DNA from: Crossaster papposus
Taxonomy: Eukaryota; Echinodermata; Asteroidea; Velatida; Solasteridae
Assembly (NCBI GenBank): GCA_037893245.1
Contig: JBAIAA010001131.1
Coordinates: 174,111-238,110 of the forward strand
Direction of reading: 5' to 3'
Length of the DNA: 64,000 nucleotides
Every line of letters begins with the position of its first letter. Position 1 is the first letter of the stretch. Shown piece by piece: positions 43,420 through 58,248 of the stretch. The notes below the pieces were generated by a model that saw only the letters and a program-made list of their open reading frames with translations, made no database searches and was not told where the DNA came from. Made by a program: the position numbers and the translations under genes.

Positions 43420-44163
43420 CTGATGCACACTTCTTTCCCTTTACATATTTCTTATGCACACTTCTTTCCCTTTACATATTTCTTATGCACACTTCTTTCC
43501 CTTTACATATTTCTTATGCACACTTCTTTCCCTTTACATATTTCTTATGCACACTTCTTTCCCTTTACATATTTCTTATGCACACTTCTTTCCCTTTACA
43601 TATTTCTTATGCACACTTCTTTCCCTTTACATATTTCTTATGCACACTTCTTTCCCTTTACATATTTCTTATGCACACTTCTTTCCCTTTACATATTTCT
43701 TATGCACACTTCTTTCCCTTTACATATTTCGTATGCACACTTCTTTCCCTTTACATATTTCTTATGCACACTTCTTTCACTTTACATATTTCTTATGCAC
43801 ACTTCTTTCCCTTTACATATTTCTTATGCACACTTCTTTCCCTTTACATATTTCTTATGCACACTTCTTTCCCTTTACATATTTCTTATGCACACTTCTT
43901 TCCCTTTACATATTTCTTATGCACACTTCTTTCCCTTTACATATTTCTTATGCACACTTCTTTCCCTTTACATATTTCTTATGCACACTTCTTTCCCTTT
44001 ACATATTTCTTATGCACACTTCTTTCCCTTTACATATTTCTTATGCACATTTCTTTCCCTTTACATATTTCTTATGCACACTTCTTTCCCTTTACATATT
44101 TCTTATGCACACTTCTTTCCCTTTACATATTTCTTATGCACACTTCTTTCCCTTTACATATTT

Positions 44164-47100
44164 AACTCGAGGGCTTGTTCCCACATCATGTGTTTATTTA
44201 TTATGCACACTTCTTTCCCTTTACATATTTAACTCGAGGGCTTGTTCCCACATCATGTGTTTATTTCTTATGCACTCTTCTTTCCCTTTACATATTTCTT
44301 ATGCACACTTCTTTCCCTTTACATATTTCTTATGCACACTTCTTTCCCTTTACATATTTCTTATGCACACTTCTTTCCCTTTACATATTTCTTATGCACA
44401 CTTATTTCTCTTTACATATTTCGTATGCACACTTCTTTCCCTTTACATATTTCGTATGCACACTTCTTTCCCTTTACATATTTCTTATGCACACTTCTTT
44501 CCCTTTACATATTTCTTATGCACACTTCTTTCCCTTTACATATTTCTTATGCACACTTCTTTCCCTTTACATATTTCTTATGCACACTTCTTTCCCTTTA
44601 CATATTTCTTATGCACACTTCTTTCCCTTTACATATTTCTTATGCACACTTCTTTCCCTTTACATATTTCTTATGCACACTTCTTTCCCTTTACATATTT
44701 CCTATGCACACTTCTTTCCCTTTACATATTTCTTATGCACACTTCTTTCCCTTTACATATTTCTTATGCACACTTCTTTCCCTTTACATATTTCTTATGC
44801 ACACTTCTTTCCCTTTACATATTTCTTATGCACACTTCTTTCCCTTTACATATTTCTTATGCACACTTCTTTCCCTTTACATATTTCTTATGCACACTTC
44901 TTTCCCTTTACATATTTCTTATGCACACTTCTTTCCCTTTACATATTTCTTATGCACACTTCTTTCCCTTTACATATTTCTTATGCACACTTCTTTCCCT
45001 TTACATATTTCTTATGCACACTTCTTTCCCTTTACATTTTTCTTATGCACACTTCTTTCCCTTTACATATTTCTTATGCACACTTCTTTCCCTTTACATA
45101 TTTCTTATGCACACTTCTTTCCCTTTACACATTTCTTATGCACACTTCTTTCCCTTTACATATTTCTTATGCACACTTCTTTCCCTTTACATATTTCTTA
45201 TGCACACTTCTTTCCCTTTACATATTTCTTATGCACACTTCTTTCCCTTTACATATTTCTTATGCACACTTCTTTCCCTTTACATATTTCTTATGCACAC
45301 TTCTTTCCCTTTACATATTTCTTATGCACACTTCTTTCCCTTTACATATTTCTTATGCACACTTCTTTCCCTTTACATATTTCTTATGCACACTTCTTTC
45401 CTTTTACATATTTCGTATGAACACTTCTTTCCCTTTACATATTTCTTATGCACACTTCTTTCCCTTTACATATTTCTTATGCACACTTCTTTCCCTTTAC
45501 ATATTTCTTATGCACACTTCTTTCCCTTTACATATTTTTTATGCACACTTCTTTCCCTTTACATATTTCTTATGCACACTTCTTTCCCTTTACATATTTC
45601 TTATGCACACTTCTTTCCCTTTACATATTTCTTATGCACACTTCTTTCCCTTTACATATTTCTTATGCACACTTCTTTCCCTTTACATATTTCTTATGCA
45701 CACTTCTTTCCCTTTACATATTTCTTATGCACACTTCTTTCCCTTTACATATTTCTTATGCACACTTCTTTCCCTTTACATATTTAACTCGAGGGCTTGT
45801 TCCCACATCATGTGTTTATTTCTTATGCACACTTCTTTCCCTTTACATATTTCTTATGCACACTTCTTTCCCTTTACATATTTCTTATGCACACTTCTTT
45901 CCCTTTATTATTTCTTATGCACACTTCTTTCCCTTTACATATTTCTTATGCACACTTCTTTCCCTTTACATATTTCTTATGCACACTTCTTTCCCTTTAC
46001 ATATTTCTTATGCACACTTCTTTCCCTTTACATATTTCTTATGCACACTTCTTTCCCTTTACATATTTCTTATGCACACTTCTTTCCCTTTACATATTTC
46101 TTATGCACACTTCTTTCCCTTTACATATTTCTTATGCACACTTCTTTCCCTTTACATATTTCTTATGCACACTTCTTTCCCTTTACATATTTCTTATGCA
46201 CACTTCTTTCCCTTTACATATTTCTTATGCACACTTCTTTCCCTTTACATATTTCTTATGCACACTTCTTTCCCTTTACATATTTCTTATGCACACTTCT
46301 TTCCCTTTACATATTTCTTATGCACACTTCTTTCCCTTTACATATTTCTTATGCACACTTCTTTCCCTTTATTATTTCTGATGCACACTTCTTTCCCTTT
46401 ACATATTTCTTATGCACACTTCTTTCCCTTTACATATTTCTTATGCACACTTCTTTCCCTTTACATATTTCTTATGCACACTTCTTTCCCTTTACATATG
46501 TCTTATGCACACTTCTTTCCCTTTACATATTTCTTATGCACACTTCTTTCCCTTTACATATTTCTTATGCACACTTCTTTCCCTTTACATATTTCGTATG
46601 CACACTTCTTTCCCTTTACATATTTTTTATGCACACTTCTTTCCCTTTACATATTTCTTATGCACACTTCTTTCCCTTTACATATTTCGTATGCACACTT
46701 CTTTCCCTTTACATATTTCTTATGCACACTTCTTTCACTTTACATATTTCTTATGCACACTTCTTTCCCTTTACATATTTCTTATGCACACTTCTTTCCC
46801 TTTACATATTTCTTATGCACACTTCTTTCCCTTTACATATTTCTTATGCACACTTCTTTCCCTTTACATATTTCTTATGCACACTTCTTTCCCTTTACAT
46901 ATTTCTTATGCACACTTCTTTCCCTTTACATATTTCTTATGCACACTTCTTTCCCTTTACATATTTCTTATGCACACTTCTTTCCCTTTACATATTTCTT
47001 ATGCACATTTCTTTCCCTTTACATATTTCTTATGCACACTTCTTTCCCTTTACATATTTCTTATGCACACTTCTTTCCCTTTACATATTTCTTATGCACA

Positions 47101-50100
47101 CTTCTTTCCCTTTACATATTTAACTCGAGGGCTTGTTCCCACATCATGTGTTTATTTATTATGCACACTTCTTTCCCTTTACATATTTAACTCGAGGGCT
47201 TGTTCCCACATCATGTGTTTATTTCTTATGCACTCTTCTTTCCCTTTACATATTTCTTATGCACACTTCTTTCCCTTTACATATTTCTTATGCACACTTC
47301 TTTCCCTTTACATATTTCTTATGCACACTTCTTTCCCTTTACATATTTCTTATGCACACTTCTTTCCCTTTACATATTTCTTATGCACACTTATTTCTCT
47401 TTACATATTTCTTATGCACACTTCTTTCCCTTTACATATTTCGTATGCACACTTCTTTCCCTTTACATATTTCTTATGCACACTTCTTTCCCTTTACATA
47501 TTTCTTATGCACACTTCTTTCCCTTTACATATTTCTTATGCACACTTCTTTCCCTTTACATATTTCTTATGCACACTTCTTTCCCTTTACATATTTCTTA
47601 TGCACACTTCTTTCCCTTTACATATTTCTTATGCACACTTCTTTCCCTTTACATATTTCCTATGCACACTTCTTTCCCTTTACATATTTCTTATGCACAC
47701 TTCTTTCCCTTTACATATTTCTTATGCACACTTCTTTCCCTTTACATATTTCTTATGCACACTTCTTTCCCTTTACATATTTCTTATGCACACTTATTTC
47801 TCTTTACATATTTCTTATGCACACTTCTTTCCCTTTACATATTTCGTATGCACACTTCTTTCCCTTTACATATTTCTTATGCACACTTCTTTCCCTTTAC
47901 ATATTTCTTATGCACACTTCTTTCCCTTTACATATTTCTTATGCACACTTCTTTCCCTTTACATATTTCTTATGCACACTTCTTTCCCTTTACATATTTC
48001 TTATGCACACTTCTTTCCCTTTACATATTTCTTATGCACACTTCTTTCCCTTTACATATTTCCTATGCACACTTCTTTCCCTTTACATATTTCTTATGCA
48101 CACTTCTTTCCCTTTACATATTTCTTATGCACACTTCTTTCCCTTTACATATTTCTTATGCACACTTCTTTCCCTTTACATATTTCTTATGCACACTTCT
48201 TTCCCTTTACATATTTCTTATGCACACTTCTTTCCCTTTACATATTTCTTATGCACACTTCTTTCCCTTTACATATTTCTTATGCACACTTCTTTCCCTT
48301 TACATATTTCTTATGCACACTTCTTTCCCTTTACATATTTCTTATGCACACTTCTTTCCCTTTACATATTTCTTATGCACACTTCTTTCCCTTTACATTT
48401 TTCTTATGCACACTTCTTTCCCTTTACATATTTCTTATGCACACTTCTTTCCCTTTACATATTTCTTATGCACACTTCTTTCCCTTTACACATTTCTTAT
48501 GCACACTTCTTTCCCTTTACATATTTCTTATGCACACTTCTTTCCCTTTACATATTTCTTATGCACACTTCTTTCCCTTTACATATTTCTTATGCACACT
48601 TCTTTCCCTTTACATATTTCTTATGCACACTTCTTTCCCTTTACATATTTCTTATGCACACTTCTTTCCCTTTACATATTTCTTATGCACACTTCTTTCC
48701 CTTTACATATTTCTTATGCACACTTCTTTCCCTTTACATATTTCTTATGCACACTTCTTTCCTTTTACATATTTCGTATGAACACTTCTTTCCCTTTACA
48801 TATTTCTTATGCACACTTCTTTCCCTTTACATATTTCTTATGCACACTTCTTTCCCTTTACATATTTCTTATGCACACTTCTTTCCCTTTACATATTTGT
48901 TATGCACACTTCTTTCCCTTTACATATTTCTTATGCACACTTCTTTCCCTTTACATATTTCTTATGCACACTTCTTTCCCTTTACATATTTCTTATGCAC
49001 ACTTCTTTCCCTTTACATATTTCTTATGCACACTTCTTTCACTTTACATATTTCTTATGCACACTTCTTTCACTTTACATATTTCTTATGCACACTTCTT
49101 TCCCTTTACATATTTCTTATGCACACTTCTTTCCCTTTACATATTTCTTATGCACACTTCTTTCCCTTTACATATTTAACTCGAGGGCTTGTTCCCACAT
49201 CATGTGTTTATTTCTTATGCACACTTCTTTCCCTTTACATATTTCTTATGCACACTTCTTTCCCTTTACATATTTCTTATGCACACTTCTTTCCCTTTAT
49301 TATTTCTTATGCACACTTCTTTCCCTTTACATATTTCTTATGCACACTTCTTTCCCTTTACATATTTCTTATGCACACTTCTTTCCCTTTACATATTTCT
49401 TATGCACACTTCTTTCCCTTTACATATTTCTTATGCACACTTCTTTCCCTTTACATATTTCTTATGCACACTTCTTTCCCTTTACATATTTCTTATGCAC
49501 ACTTCTTTCCCTTTACATATTTCTTATGCACACTTCTTTCCCTTTACATATTTCTTATGCACACTTCTTTCCCTTTACATATTTCTTATGCACACTTCTT
49601 TCCCTTTACATATTTCTTATGCACACTTCTTTCCCTTTACATATTTCTTATGCACACTTCTTTCCCTTTACATATTTCTTATGCACACTTCTTTCCCTTT
49701 ACATATTTCTTATGCACACTTCTTTCCCTTTACATATTTCTTATGCACACTTCTTTCCCTTTACATATTTCTTATGCACATTTCTTTCCCTTTACATATT
49801 TCTTATGCACACTTCTTTCCCTTTACATATTTCTTATGCACACTTCTTTCCCTTTACATATTTCTTATGCACACTTCTTTCCCTTTACATATTTCTTATG
49901 CACACTTCTTTCCCTTTACATATTTCTTATGCACACTTCTTTCCCTTTACATATTTCTTATGCACACTTCTTTCCCTTTACATATTTCTTATGCACACTT
50001 CTTTCCCTTTACATATTTCTTATGCACACTTCTTTCCCTTTACATATTTCTTATGCACACTTATTTCCCTTTACATATTTCGTATGCACACTTCTTTCCC

Positions 50101-50514
50101 TTTACATATTTCTTATGCACACTTCTTTCACTTTACATATTTCTTATGCACACTTCTTTCCCTTTACATATTTCTTATGCACACTTCTTTCCCTTTACAT
50201 ATTTCTTATGCACACTTCTTTCCCTTTACATATTTCTTATGCACACTTCTTTCCCTTTACATATTTCTTATGCACACTTCTTTCCCTTTACATATTTCTT
50301 ATGCACACTTCTTTCCCTTTACATATTTCTTATGCACACTTCTTTCCCTTTACATATTTCTTATGCACACTTCTTTCCCTTTACATATTTCTTATGCACA
50401 TTTCTTTCCCTTTACATATTTCTTATGCACACTTCTTTCCCTTTACATATTTCTTATGCACACTTCTTTCCCTTTACATATTTCTTATGCACACTTCTTT
50501 CCCTTTACATATTT
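44164..50514. repeat. Two complete Block V higher-order units
   Basis: Unit one runs from 44164 to 47121 (2,958 bp) and unit two from 47122 to 50514 (3,393 bp). A third begins at 50515. Unit one holds two 30-bp monomers and unit two holds one. Unit two contains an extra repeat of a CTTATTTCTC-containing stretch (near 47392 and 47790) that accounts for part of its greater length. Confidence 0.87.
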
Positions 50515-53500
50515 AACTCGAGGGCTTGTTCCCACATCATGTGTTTATTTATTATGCACACTTCTTTCCCTTTACATATTTAACTCGAGGGCTTGTTCCC
50601 ACATCATGTGTTTATTTCTTATGCACTCTTCTTTCCCTTTACATATTTCTTATGCACACTTCTTTCCCTTTACATATTTCTTATGCACACTTCTTTCCCT
50701 TTACATATTTCTTATGCACACTTCTTTCCCTTTACATATTTCTTATGCACACTTCTTTCCCTTTACATATTTCGTATGCACACTTCTTTCGCTTTACATA
50801 TTTCTTATGCACACTTCTTTCCCTTTACATATTTCTTATGCACACTTCTTTCCCTTTACATATTTCTTATGCACACTTCTTTCCCTTTACATATTTCTTA
50901 TGCACACTTCTTTCCCTTTACATATTTCTTATGCACACTTCTTTCCCTTTACATATTTCTTATGCACACTTCTTTCCCTTTACATATTTCTTATGCACAC
51001 TTCTTTCCCTTTACATATTTCTTATGCACACTTCTTTCCCTTTACATATTTCCTATGCACACTTCTTTCCCTTTACATATTTCTTATGCACACTTCTTTC
51101 CCTTTACATATTTCTTATGCACACTTCTTTCCCTTTACATATTTCTTATGCACACTTCTTTCCCTTTACATATTTCTTATGCACACTTCTTTCCCTTTAC
51201 ATATTTCTTATGCACACTTCTTTCCCTTTACATATTTCTTATGCACACTTCTTTCCCTTTACATATTTCTTATGCACACTTCTTTCCCTTTACATATTTC
51301 TTATGCACACTTCTTTCCCTTTACATATTTCTTATGCACACTTCTTTCCCTTTACATATTTCTTATGCACACTTCTTTCCCTTTACATTTTTCTTATGCA
51401 CACTTCTTTCCCTTTACATATTTCTTATGCACACTTCTTTCCCTTTACATATTTCTTATGCACACTTCTTTCCCTTTACACATTTCTTATGCACACTTCT
51501 TTCCCTTTACATATTTCTTATGCACACTTCTTTCCCTTTACATATTTCTTATGCACACTTCTTTCCCTTTACATATTTCTTATGCACACTTCTTTCCCTT
51601 TACATATTTCTTATGCACACTTCTTTCCCTTTACATATTTCTTATGCACACTTCTTTCCCTTTACATATTTCTTATGCACACTTCTTTCCCTTTACATAT
51701 TTCTTATGCACACTTCTTTCCCTTTACATATTTCTTATGCACACTTCTTTCCTTTTACATATTTCGTATGAACACTTCTTTCCCTTTACATATTTCTTAT
51801 GCACACTTCTTTCCCTTTACATATTTCTTATGCACACTTCTTTCCCTTTACATATTTCTTATGCACACTTCTTTCCCTTTACATATTTCTTATGCACACT
51901 TCTTTCCCTTTACATATTTCTTATGCACACTTCTTTCCCTTTACATATTTCTTATGCACACTTCTTTCCCTTTACATATTTCGTATGCACACTTCTTTCC
52001 CTTTACATATTTCTTATGCACACTTCTTTCCCTTTACATATTTCTTATGCACACTTCTTTCCCTTTACATATTTCTTATGCACACTTCTTTCCCTTTACA
52101 TATTTAACTCGAGGGCTTGTTCCCACATCATGTGTTTATTTCTTATGCACACTTCTTTCCCTTTACATATTTCTTATGCACACTTCTTTCCCTTTACATA
52201 TTTCTTATGCACACTTCTTTCCCTCTACATATTTCTTATGCACACTTCTTTCCCTTTACATATTTCTTATGCACACTTCTTTCCCTTTACATATTTCTTA
52301 TGCACACTTCTTTCTCTTTACATATTTCTTATGCACACTTCTTTCCCTTTACATATTTCTTATGCACACTTCTTTCCCTTTACATATTTCTTATGCACAC
52401 TTCTTTCCCTTTACATATTTCTTATGCACACTTCTTTCCCTTTACATATTTCTTATGCACACTTCTTTCCCTTTACATATTTCTTATGCACACTTCTTTC
52501 CCTTTACATATTTATTATGCACACTTCTTTCCCTTTACATATTTCTTATGCACACTTCTTTCCCTTTACATATTTCTTATGCACACTTCTTTCCCTTTAC
52601 ATATTTCTTATGCACACTTCTTTCCCTTTACATATTTCTTATGCACACTTCTTTCCCTTTACATATTTCTTATGCACACTTCTTTCCCTTTACATATTTC
52701 TTATGCACACTTCTTTCCCTTTACATATTTTTTATGCACACTTCTTTCCCTTTACATATTTTTTATGCACACTTCTTTCCCTTTACATATTTTGTATGCA
52801 CACTTCTTTCCCTTTACATATTTCTTATGCACACTTCTTTCCCTTTACATATTTCTTATGCACACTTCTTTCCCTTTACATATTTCTTATGCACACTTCT
52901 TTCCCTTTACATATTTCTTATGCACACTTCTTTCCCTTTACATATTTCTTATGCACACTTCTTTCCCTTTACATATTTCTTATGCACACTTCTTTCCCTT
53001 TACATATTTCTTATGCACACTTCTTTCTCTTTACATATTTCTTATGCACACTTCTTTCCCTTTACATATTTCTTATGCACACTTCTTTCCCTTTACATAT
53101 TTCTTATGCACACTTCTTTCCCTTTACATATTTCTTATGCACACTTCTTTCCCTTTACATATTTCTTATGCACACTTCTTTCCCTTTACATATTTCTTAT
53201 GCACACTTCTTTCCCTTTACATATTCCTTATGCACACTTCTTTCCCTTTACATATTTCTTATGCACACTTCTTTCCCTTTACATATTTCTTATGCACACT
53301 TCTTTCCCTTTACATATTTCTTATGCACACTTCTTTCCCTTTACATATTTCTTATGCACACTTCTTTCCCTTTACATATTTCTTATGCACACTTCTTTCC
53401 CTTTACATATTTCTTATGCACACTTCTTTCCCTTTACATATTTTTTATGCACACTTCTTTCCCTTTACATATTTCTTATGCACACTTCTTTCCCTTTACA

Positions 53501-54187
53501 TATTTTTTATGCACACTTCTTTCCCTTTACATATTTCTTATGCACACTTCTTTCCCTTTACATATTTCTTATGCACACTTCTTTCCCTTTACATATTTCT
53601 TATGCACACTTCTTTCCCTTTACATATTTCTTATGCACACTTCTTTCCCTTTACATATTTCTTATGCACACTTCTTTCCCTTTACATATTTCTTATGCAC
53701 ACTTCTTTCCCTTTACATATTTCTTATGCACACTTCTTTCCCTATACATATTTCTTATGCACACTTCTTTCTCTTTACATATTTCTTATGCACACTTCTT
53801 TCCCTTTACATATTTCTTATGCACACTTCTTTCCCTTTAAATATTTCTTATGCACACTTCTTTCCCTTTACATATTTCTTATGCACACTTCTTTCCCTTT
53901 AAATATTTCTTATGCACACTTCTTTCCCTTTACATATTTCTTATGCACACTTCTTTCCCTTTACATATTTCTTATGCACACTTCTTTCCCTTTACATATT
54001 TCTTATGCACACTTCTTTCCCTTTACATATTTCTTATGCACACTTCTTTCCCTTTACATATTTCTTATGCACACTTCTTTCCCTTTACATATTTCTTATG
54101 CACACTTCTTTCCCTTTACATATTTCTTATGCACACTTCTTTCCCTTTACATATTTCTTATGCACACTTCTTTCCCTTTACATATTT
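44164..54187. repeat. Block V: ~3.0-3.4-kb higher-order repeats
   Basis: Inserts start at 44164, 44231, 45786, 47122, 47189, 49178, 50515, 50582 and 52106. Each unit begins with a 67-bp doublet whose first copy is followed by ATTATG and whose second is followed by a monomer reading GCACTC. Later come ACATTTTT, ACACATTT and a CGTATGAACAC monomer, then a single insert. Unit starts 44164, 47122 and 50515 give lengths of 2,958 and 3,393 bp. The difference is made of whole monomers and one 30-bp variant. The stretch 52142-54187 has no insert and includes several TTTTTTATG monomers. Confidence 0.9.
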
Positions 54188-55907
54188 AACTCGAGGGCTT
54201 GTTCCCACATCATGTGTTTATTTCTTATGCACACTTCTTTCCCTTTACATATTTCTTATGCACACTTCTTTCCCTTTACATATTTCTTATGCACACTTCT
54301 TTCCCTTTACATATTTAACTCGAGGGCTTGTTCCCACATCATGTGTTTATTTCTTATGCACACTTCTTTCCCTTTACATATTTCTTATGCACACTTCTTT
54401 CCCTTTACATATTTCTTATGCACACTTCTTTCCCTTTACATATTTAACTCGAGGGCTTGTTCCCACATCATGTGTTTATTTCTTATGCACACTTCTTTCC
54501 CTTTACATATTTCTTATGCACACTTCTTTCCCTTTACATATTTCTTATGCACACTTCTTTCCCTTTACATATTTCTTATGCACACTTCTTTCCCTTTACA
54601 TATTTCTTATGCACACTTCTTTCCCTTTACATATTTCTTATGCACACTTCTTTCCCTTTACATATTTCTTATGCACACTTCTTTCCCTTTACATATTTCT
54701 TATGCACACTTCTTTCCCTTTACATATTTCTTATGCACACTTCTTTCCCTTTACATATTTCTTATGCACACTTCTTTCCCTTTACATATTTCTTATGCAC
54801 ACTTCTTTCCCTTTACATATTTCTTATGCACACTTCTTTCCCTTTACATATTTCTTATGCACACTTCTTTTCCTTTACATATTTCTTATGCACAATTCTT
54901 TCCCTTTACATATTTCTTATGCACACTTCTTTCCCTTTACATATTTCTTATGCACACTTCTTTCCCTTTACATATTTCTTATGCACACTTCTTTCCCTTT
55001 ACATATTTCTTATGCACACTTCTTTCACTTTACATATTTTTTATGCACACTTCTTTCCCTTTACATATTTCTTATGCACACTTCTTTCCCTTTACATATT
55101 TCTTATGCACACTTCTTTCCCTTTACATATTTCTTATGCACACTTCTTTCCCTTTACATATTTCTTATGCACACTTCTTTCCCTTTACATATTTCTTATG
55201 CACACTTCTTTCCCTTTACATATTTCTTATGCACACTTCTTTCCCTTTACATATTTCTTATGCACACTTCTTTCCCTTTACATATTTCTTATGCACACTT
55301 CTTTCCCTTTACATATTTCTTATGCACACTTCTTTCCCTTTACATATTTCTTATGCACACTTCTTTCCCTTTACATATTTCTTATGCACACTTCTTTCCC
55401 TTTACATATTTCTTATGCACACTTCTTTCCCTTTACATATTTCTTATGCACACTTCTTTCCCTTTACATATTTCTTATGCACACTTCTTTCCCTTTACAT
55501 ATTTCTTATGCACACTTCTTTCCCTTTACATATTTCTTATGCACACTTCTTTCCCTTTACATATTTCTTATGCACACTTCTTTCCCTTTACATATTTCTT
55601 ATGCACACTTCTTTCCCTTTACATATTTCTTATGCACACTTCTTTCCCTTTACATATTTCTTATGCACACTTCTTTCTCTTTACATATTTCTTATGCACA
55701 CTTCTTTCCCTTTACATATTTCTTATGCACACTTCTTTCCCTTTACATATTTCTTATGCACACTTCTTTCCCTTTACATATTTCTTATGCACACTTCTTT
55801 CCCTTTACATATTTCTTATGCACACTTCTTTCCCTTTACATATTTCTTATGCACACTTCTTTCCCTTTACATATTTCTTATGCACACTTCTTTCCCTTTA
55901 CATATTT

Positions 55908-58031
55908 AACTCGAGGGCTTGTTCCCACATCATGTGTTTATTTCTTATGCACACTTCTTTCCCTTTACATATTTCTTATGCACACTTCTTTCCCTTTATT
56001 ATTTCTTATGCACACTTCTTTCCCTTTACATATTTCTTATGCACACTTCTTTCCCTTTACATATTTCTTATGCACACTTCTTTCCCTTTACATATTTCTT
56101 ATGCACACTTCTTTCCCTTTACATATTTCTTATGCACACTTCTTTCCCTTTACATATTTCTTATGCACACTTCTTTCCCTTTACATATTTCTTATGCACA
56201 CTTCTTTCCCTTTACATATTTCTTATGCACACTTCTTTCCCTTTACATATTTCGTATGCACACTTCTTTCCCTTTACATATTTCTTATGCACACTTCTTT
56301 CCCTTTACATATTTCTTATGCACACTTCTTTCCCTTTACATATTTCTTATGCACACTTCTTTCCCTTTACATATTTCTTATGCACACTTCTTTCCCTTTA
56401 CATATTTCTTATGCACACTTCTTTCCCTTTATTATTTCTTATGCACACTTCTTTCCCTTTACATATTTAACTCGAGGGCTTGTCCCGACACCATGTGTTT
56501 ATTTCTTATGCACACTTCTTTCCCTTTACATATTTCTTATGCACACTTCTTTCCCTTTACATATTTCTTATGCACACTTCTTTCCCTTTACATATTTCTT
56601 ATGCACACTTCTTTCCCTTTACATATTTCTTATGCACACTTCTTTCCCTTTACATATTTCTTATGCACACTTCTTTCCCTTTACATATTTCTTATGCACA
56701 CTTCTTTCCCTTTACATATTTCTTATGCACACTTCTTTCCCTTTACATATTTCTTATGCACACTTCTTTCCCTTTACATATTTCTTATGCACACTTCTTT
56801 CCCTTTACATATTTCTTATGCACACTTCTTTCCCTTTACATATTTCTTATGCACACTTCTTTCCCTTTACATATTTCTTATGCACACTTCTTTCCCTTTA
56901 CATATTTCTTATGCACACTTCTATCCCTTTACATATTTCTTATGCACACTTCTTTCCCTTTACATATTTAACTCGAGGGCTTGTTCCCACATCATGTGTT
57001 TATTTCTTATGCACACTTCTTTCCCTTTACATATTTCTTATGCACACTTCTTTCCCTTTATTATTTCTTATGCACACTTCTTTCCCTTTACATATTTCTT
57101 ATGCACACTTCTTTCCCTTTACATATTTCTTATGCACACTTCTTTCCCTTTACATATTTCTTATGCACACTTCTTTCCCTTTACATATTTCTTATGCACA
57201 CTTCTTTCCCTTTACATATTTCTTATGCACACTTCTTTCCCTTTACATATTTCTTATGCACACTTCTTTCCCTTTACATATTTCTTATGCACACTTCTTT
57301 CCCTTTACATATTTCGTATGCACACTTCTTTCCCTTTACATATTTCTTATGCACACTTCTTTCCCTTTACATATTTCTTATGCACACTTCTTTCCCTTTA
57401 CATATTTCTTATGCACACTTCTTTCCCTTTACATATTTATTATGCACACTTCTTTCCCTTTACATATTTCTTATGCACACTTCTTTCCCTTTATTATTTC
57501 TTATGCACACTTCTTTCCCTTTACATATTTAACTCGAGGGCTTGTCCCGACACCATGTGTTTATTTCTTATGCACACTTCTTTCCCTTTACATATTTCTT
57601 ATGCACACTTCTTTCCCTTTACATATTTCTTATGCACACTTCTTTCCCTTTACATATTTCTTATGCACACTTCTTTCCCTTTACATATTTCTTATGCCCA
57701 CTTCTTTCCCTTTACATATTTCTTATGCACACTTCTTTCCCTTTACATATTTCTTATGCACACTTCTTTCCCTTTACATATTTCTTATGCACACTTCTTT
57801 CCCTTTACATATTTCTTATGCACACTTCTTTCCCTTTACATATTTCTTATGCACACTTCTTTCCCTTTACATATTTCTTATGCACACTTCTTTCCCTTTA
57901 CATATTTATTATGCACACTTCTTCCCCTTTACATATTTCTTATGCACACTTCTTTCCCTTTACATATTTCTTATGCACACTTCTTTCCCTTTACATATTT
58001 CTTATGCACACTTCTTTCCCTTTACATATTT
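55908..58031. repeat. 1,062-bp tandem duplication
   Basis: Inserts at 55908 and 56469 (the second with GTCCCGACACC) recur at 56970 and 57531 with the same variant. The 30-bp monomers at 55995 and 56428 recur at 57057 and 57490, and a CGTATG also recurs. The coordinates assume breaks at the insert starts. Confidence 0.9.
56469..56504. repeat. Insert variant with three substitutions
   Basis: This insert reads GTCCCGACACC where the standard copy has GTTCCCACATC. The same three changes occur at 57531 and 59126, so they descend from one mutated copy. The copy at 31423 shares only the C-to-G change. The CTCGAG palindrome is kept. Confidence 0.92.
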
Positions 58032-58248
58032 CTTATGCACACTTCTTTCCCTTTACATATTTCTTATGCACACTTCTTTCCCTTTACATATTTCTTATGC
58101 ACACTTCTTTCCCTTTACATATTTCTTATGCACACTTCTTTCCCTTTACATATTTCTTATGCACACTTATTTCCCTTTACATATTTCTTATGCACACTTC
58201 TTTCCCTTTACATATTTCTTATGCACACTTCTTTTCCTTTACATATTT

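Larger units (their letters stand above)
31459..44163. repeat. Block IV: insert-poor monomer array with large duplications
   Basis: Only six inserts occur in 12.7 kb: 32451 and 32518 (67-bp doublet), 35342 and 35471, and 39319 and 39448 (both 129-bp pairs). The stretch 39484-44163 is 4.7 kb of monomers with none. Variant markers are a CCATTT monomer followed by one with CACTTT and TTTTGTATG (A of CCATTT at 36115, 36952, 40092, 41115 and 41952), TTTAAATATTT (near 33785, 34993 and 38970) and a CTGATG change near 42678. No gene is visible. Confidence 0.9.
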
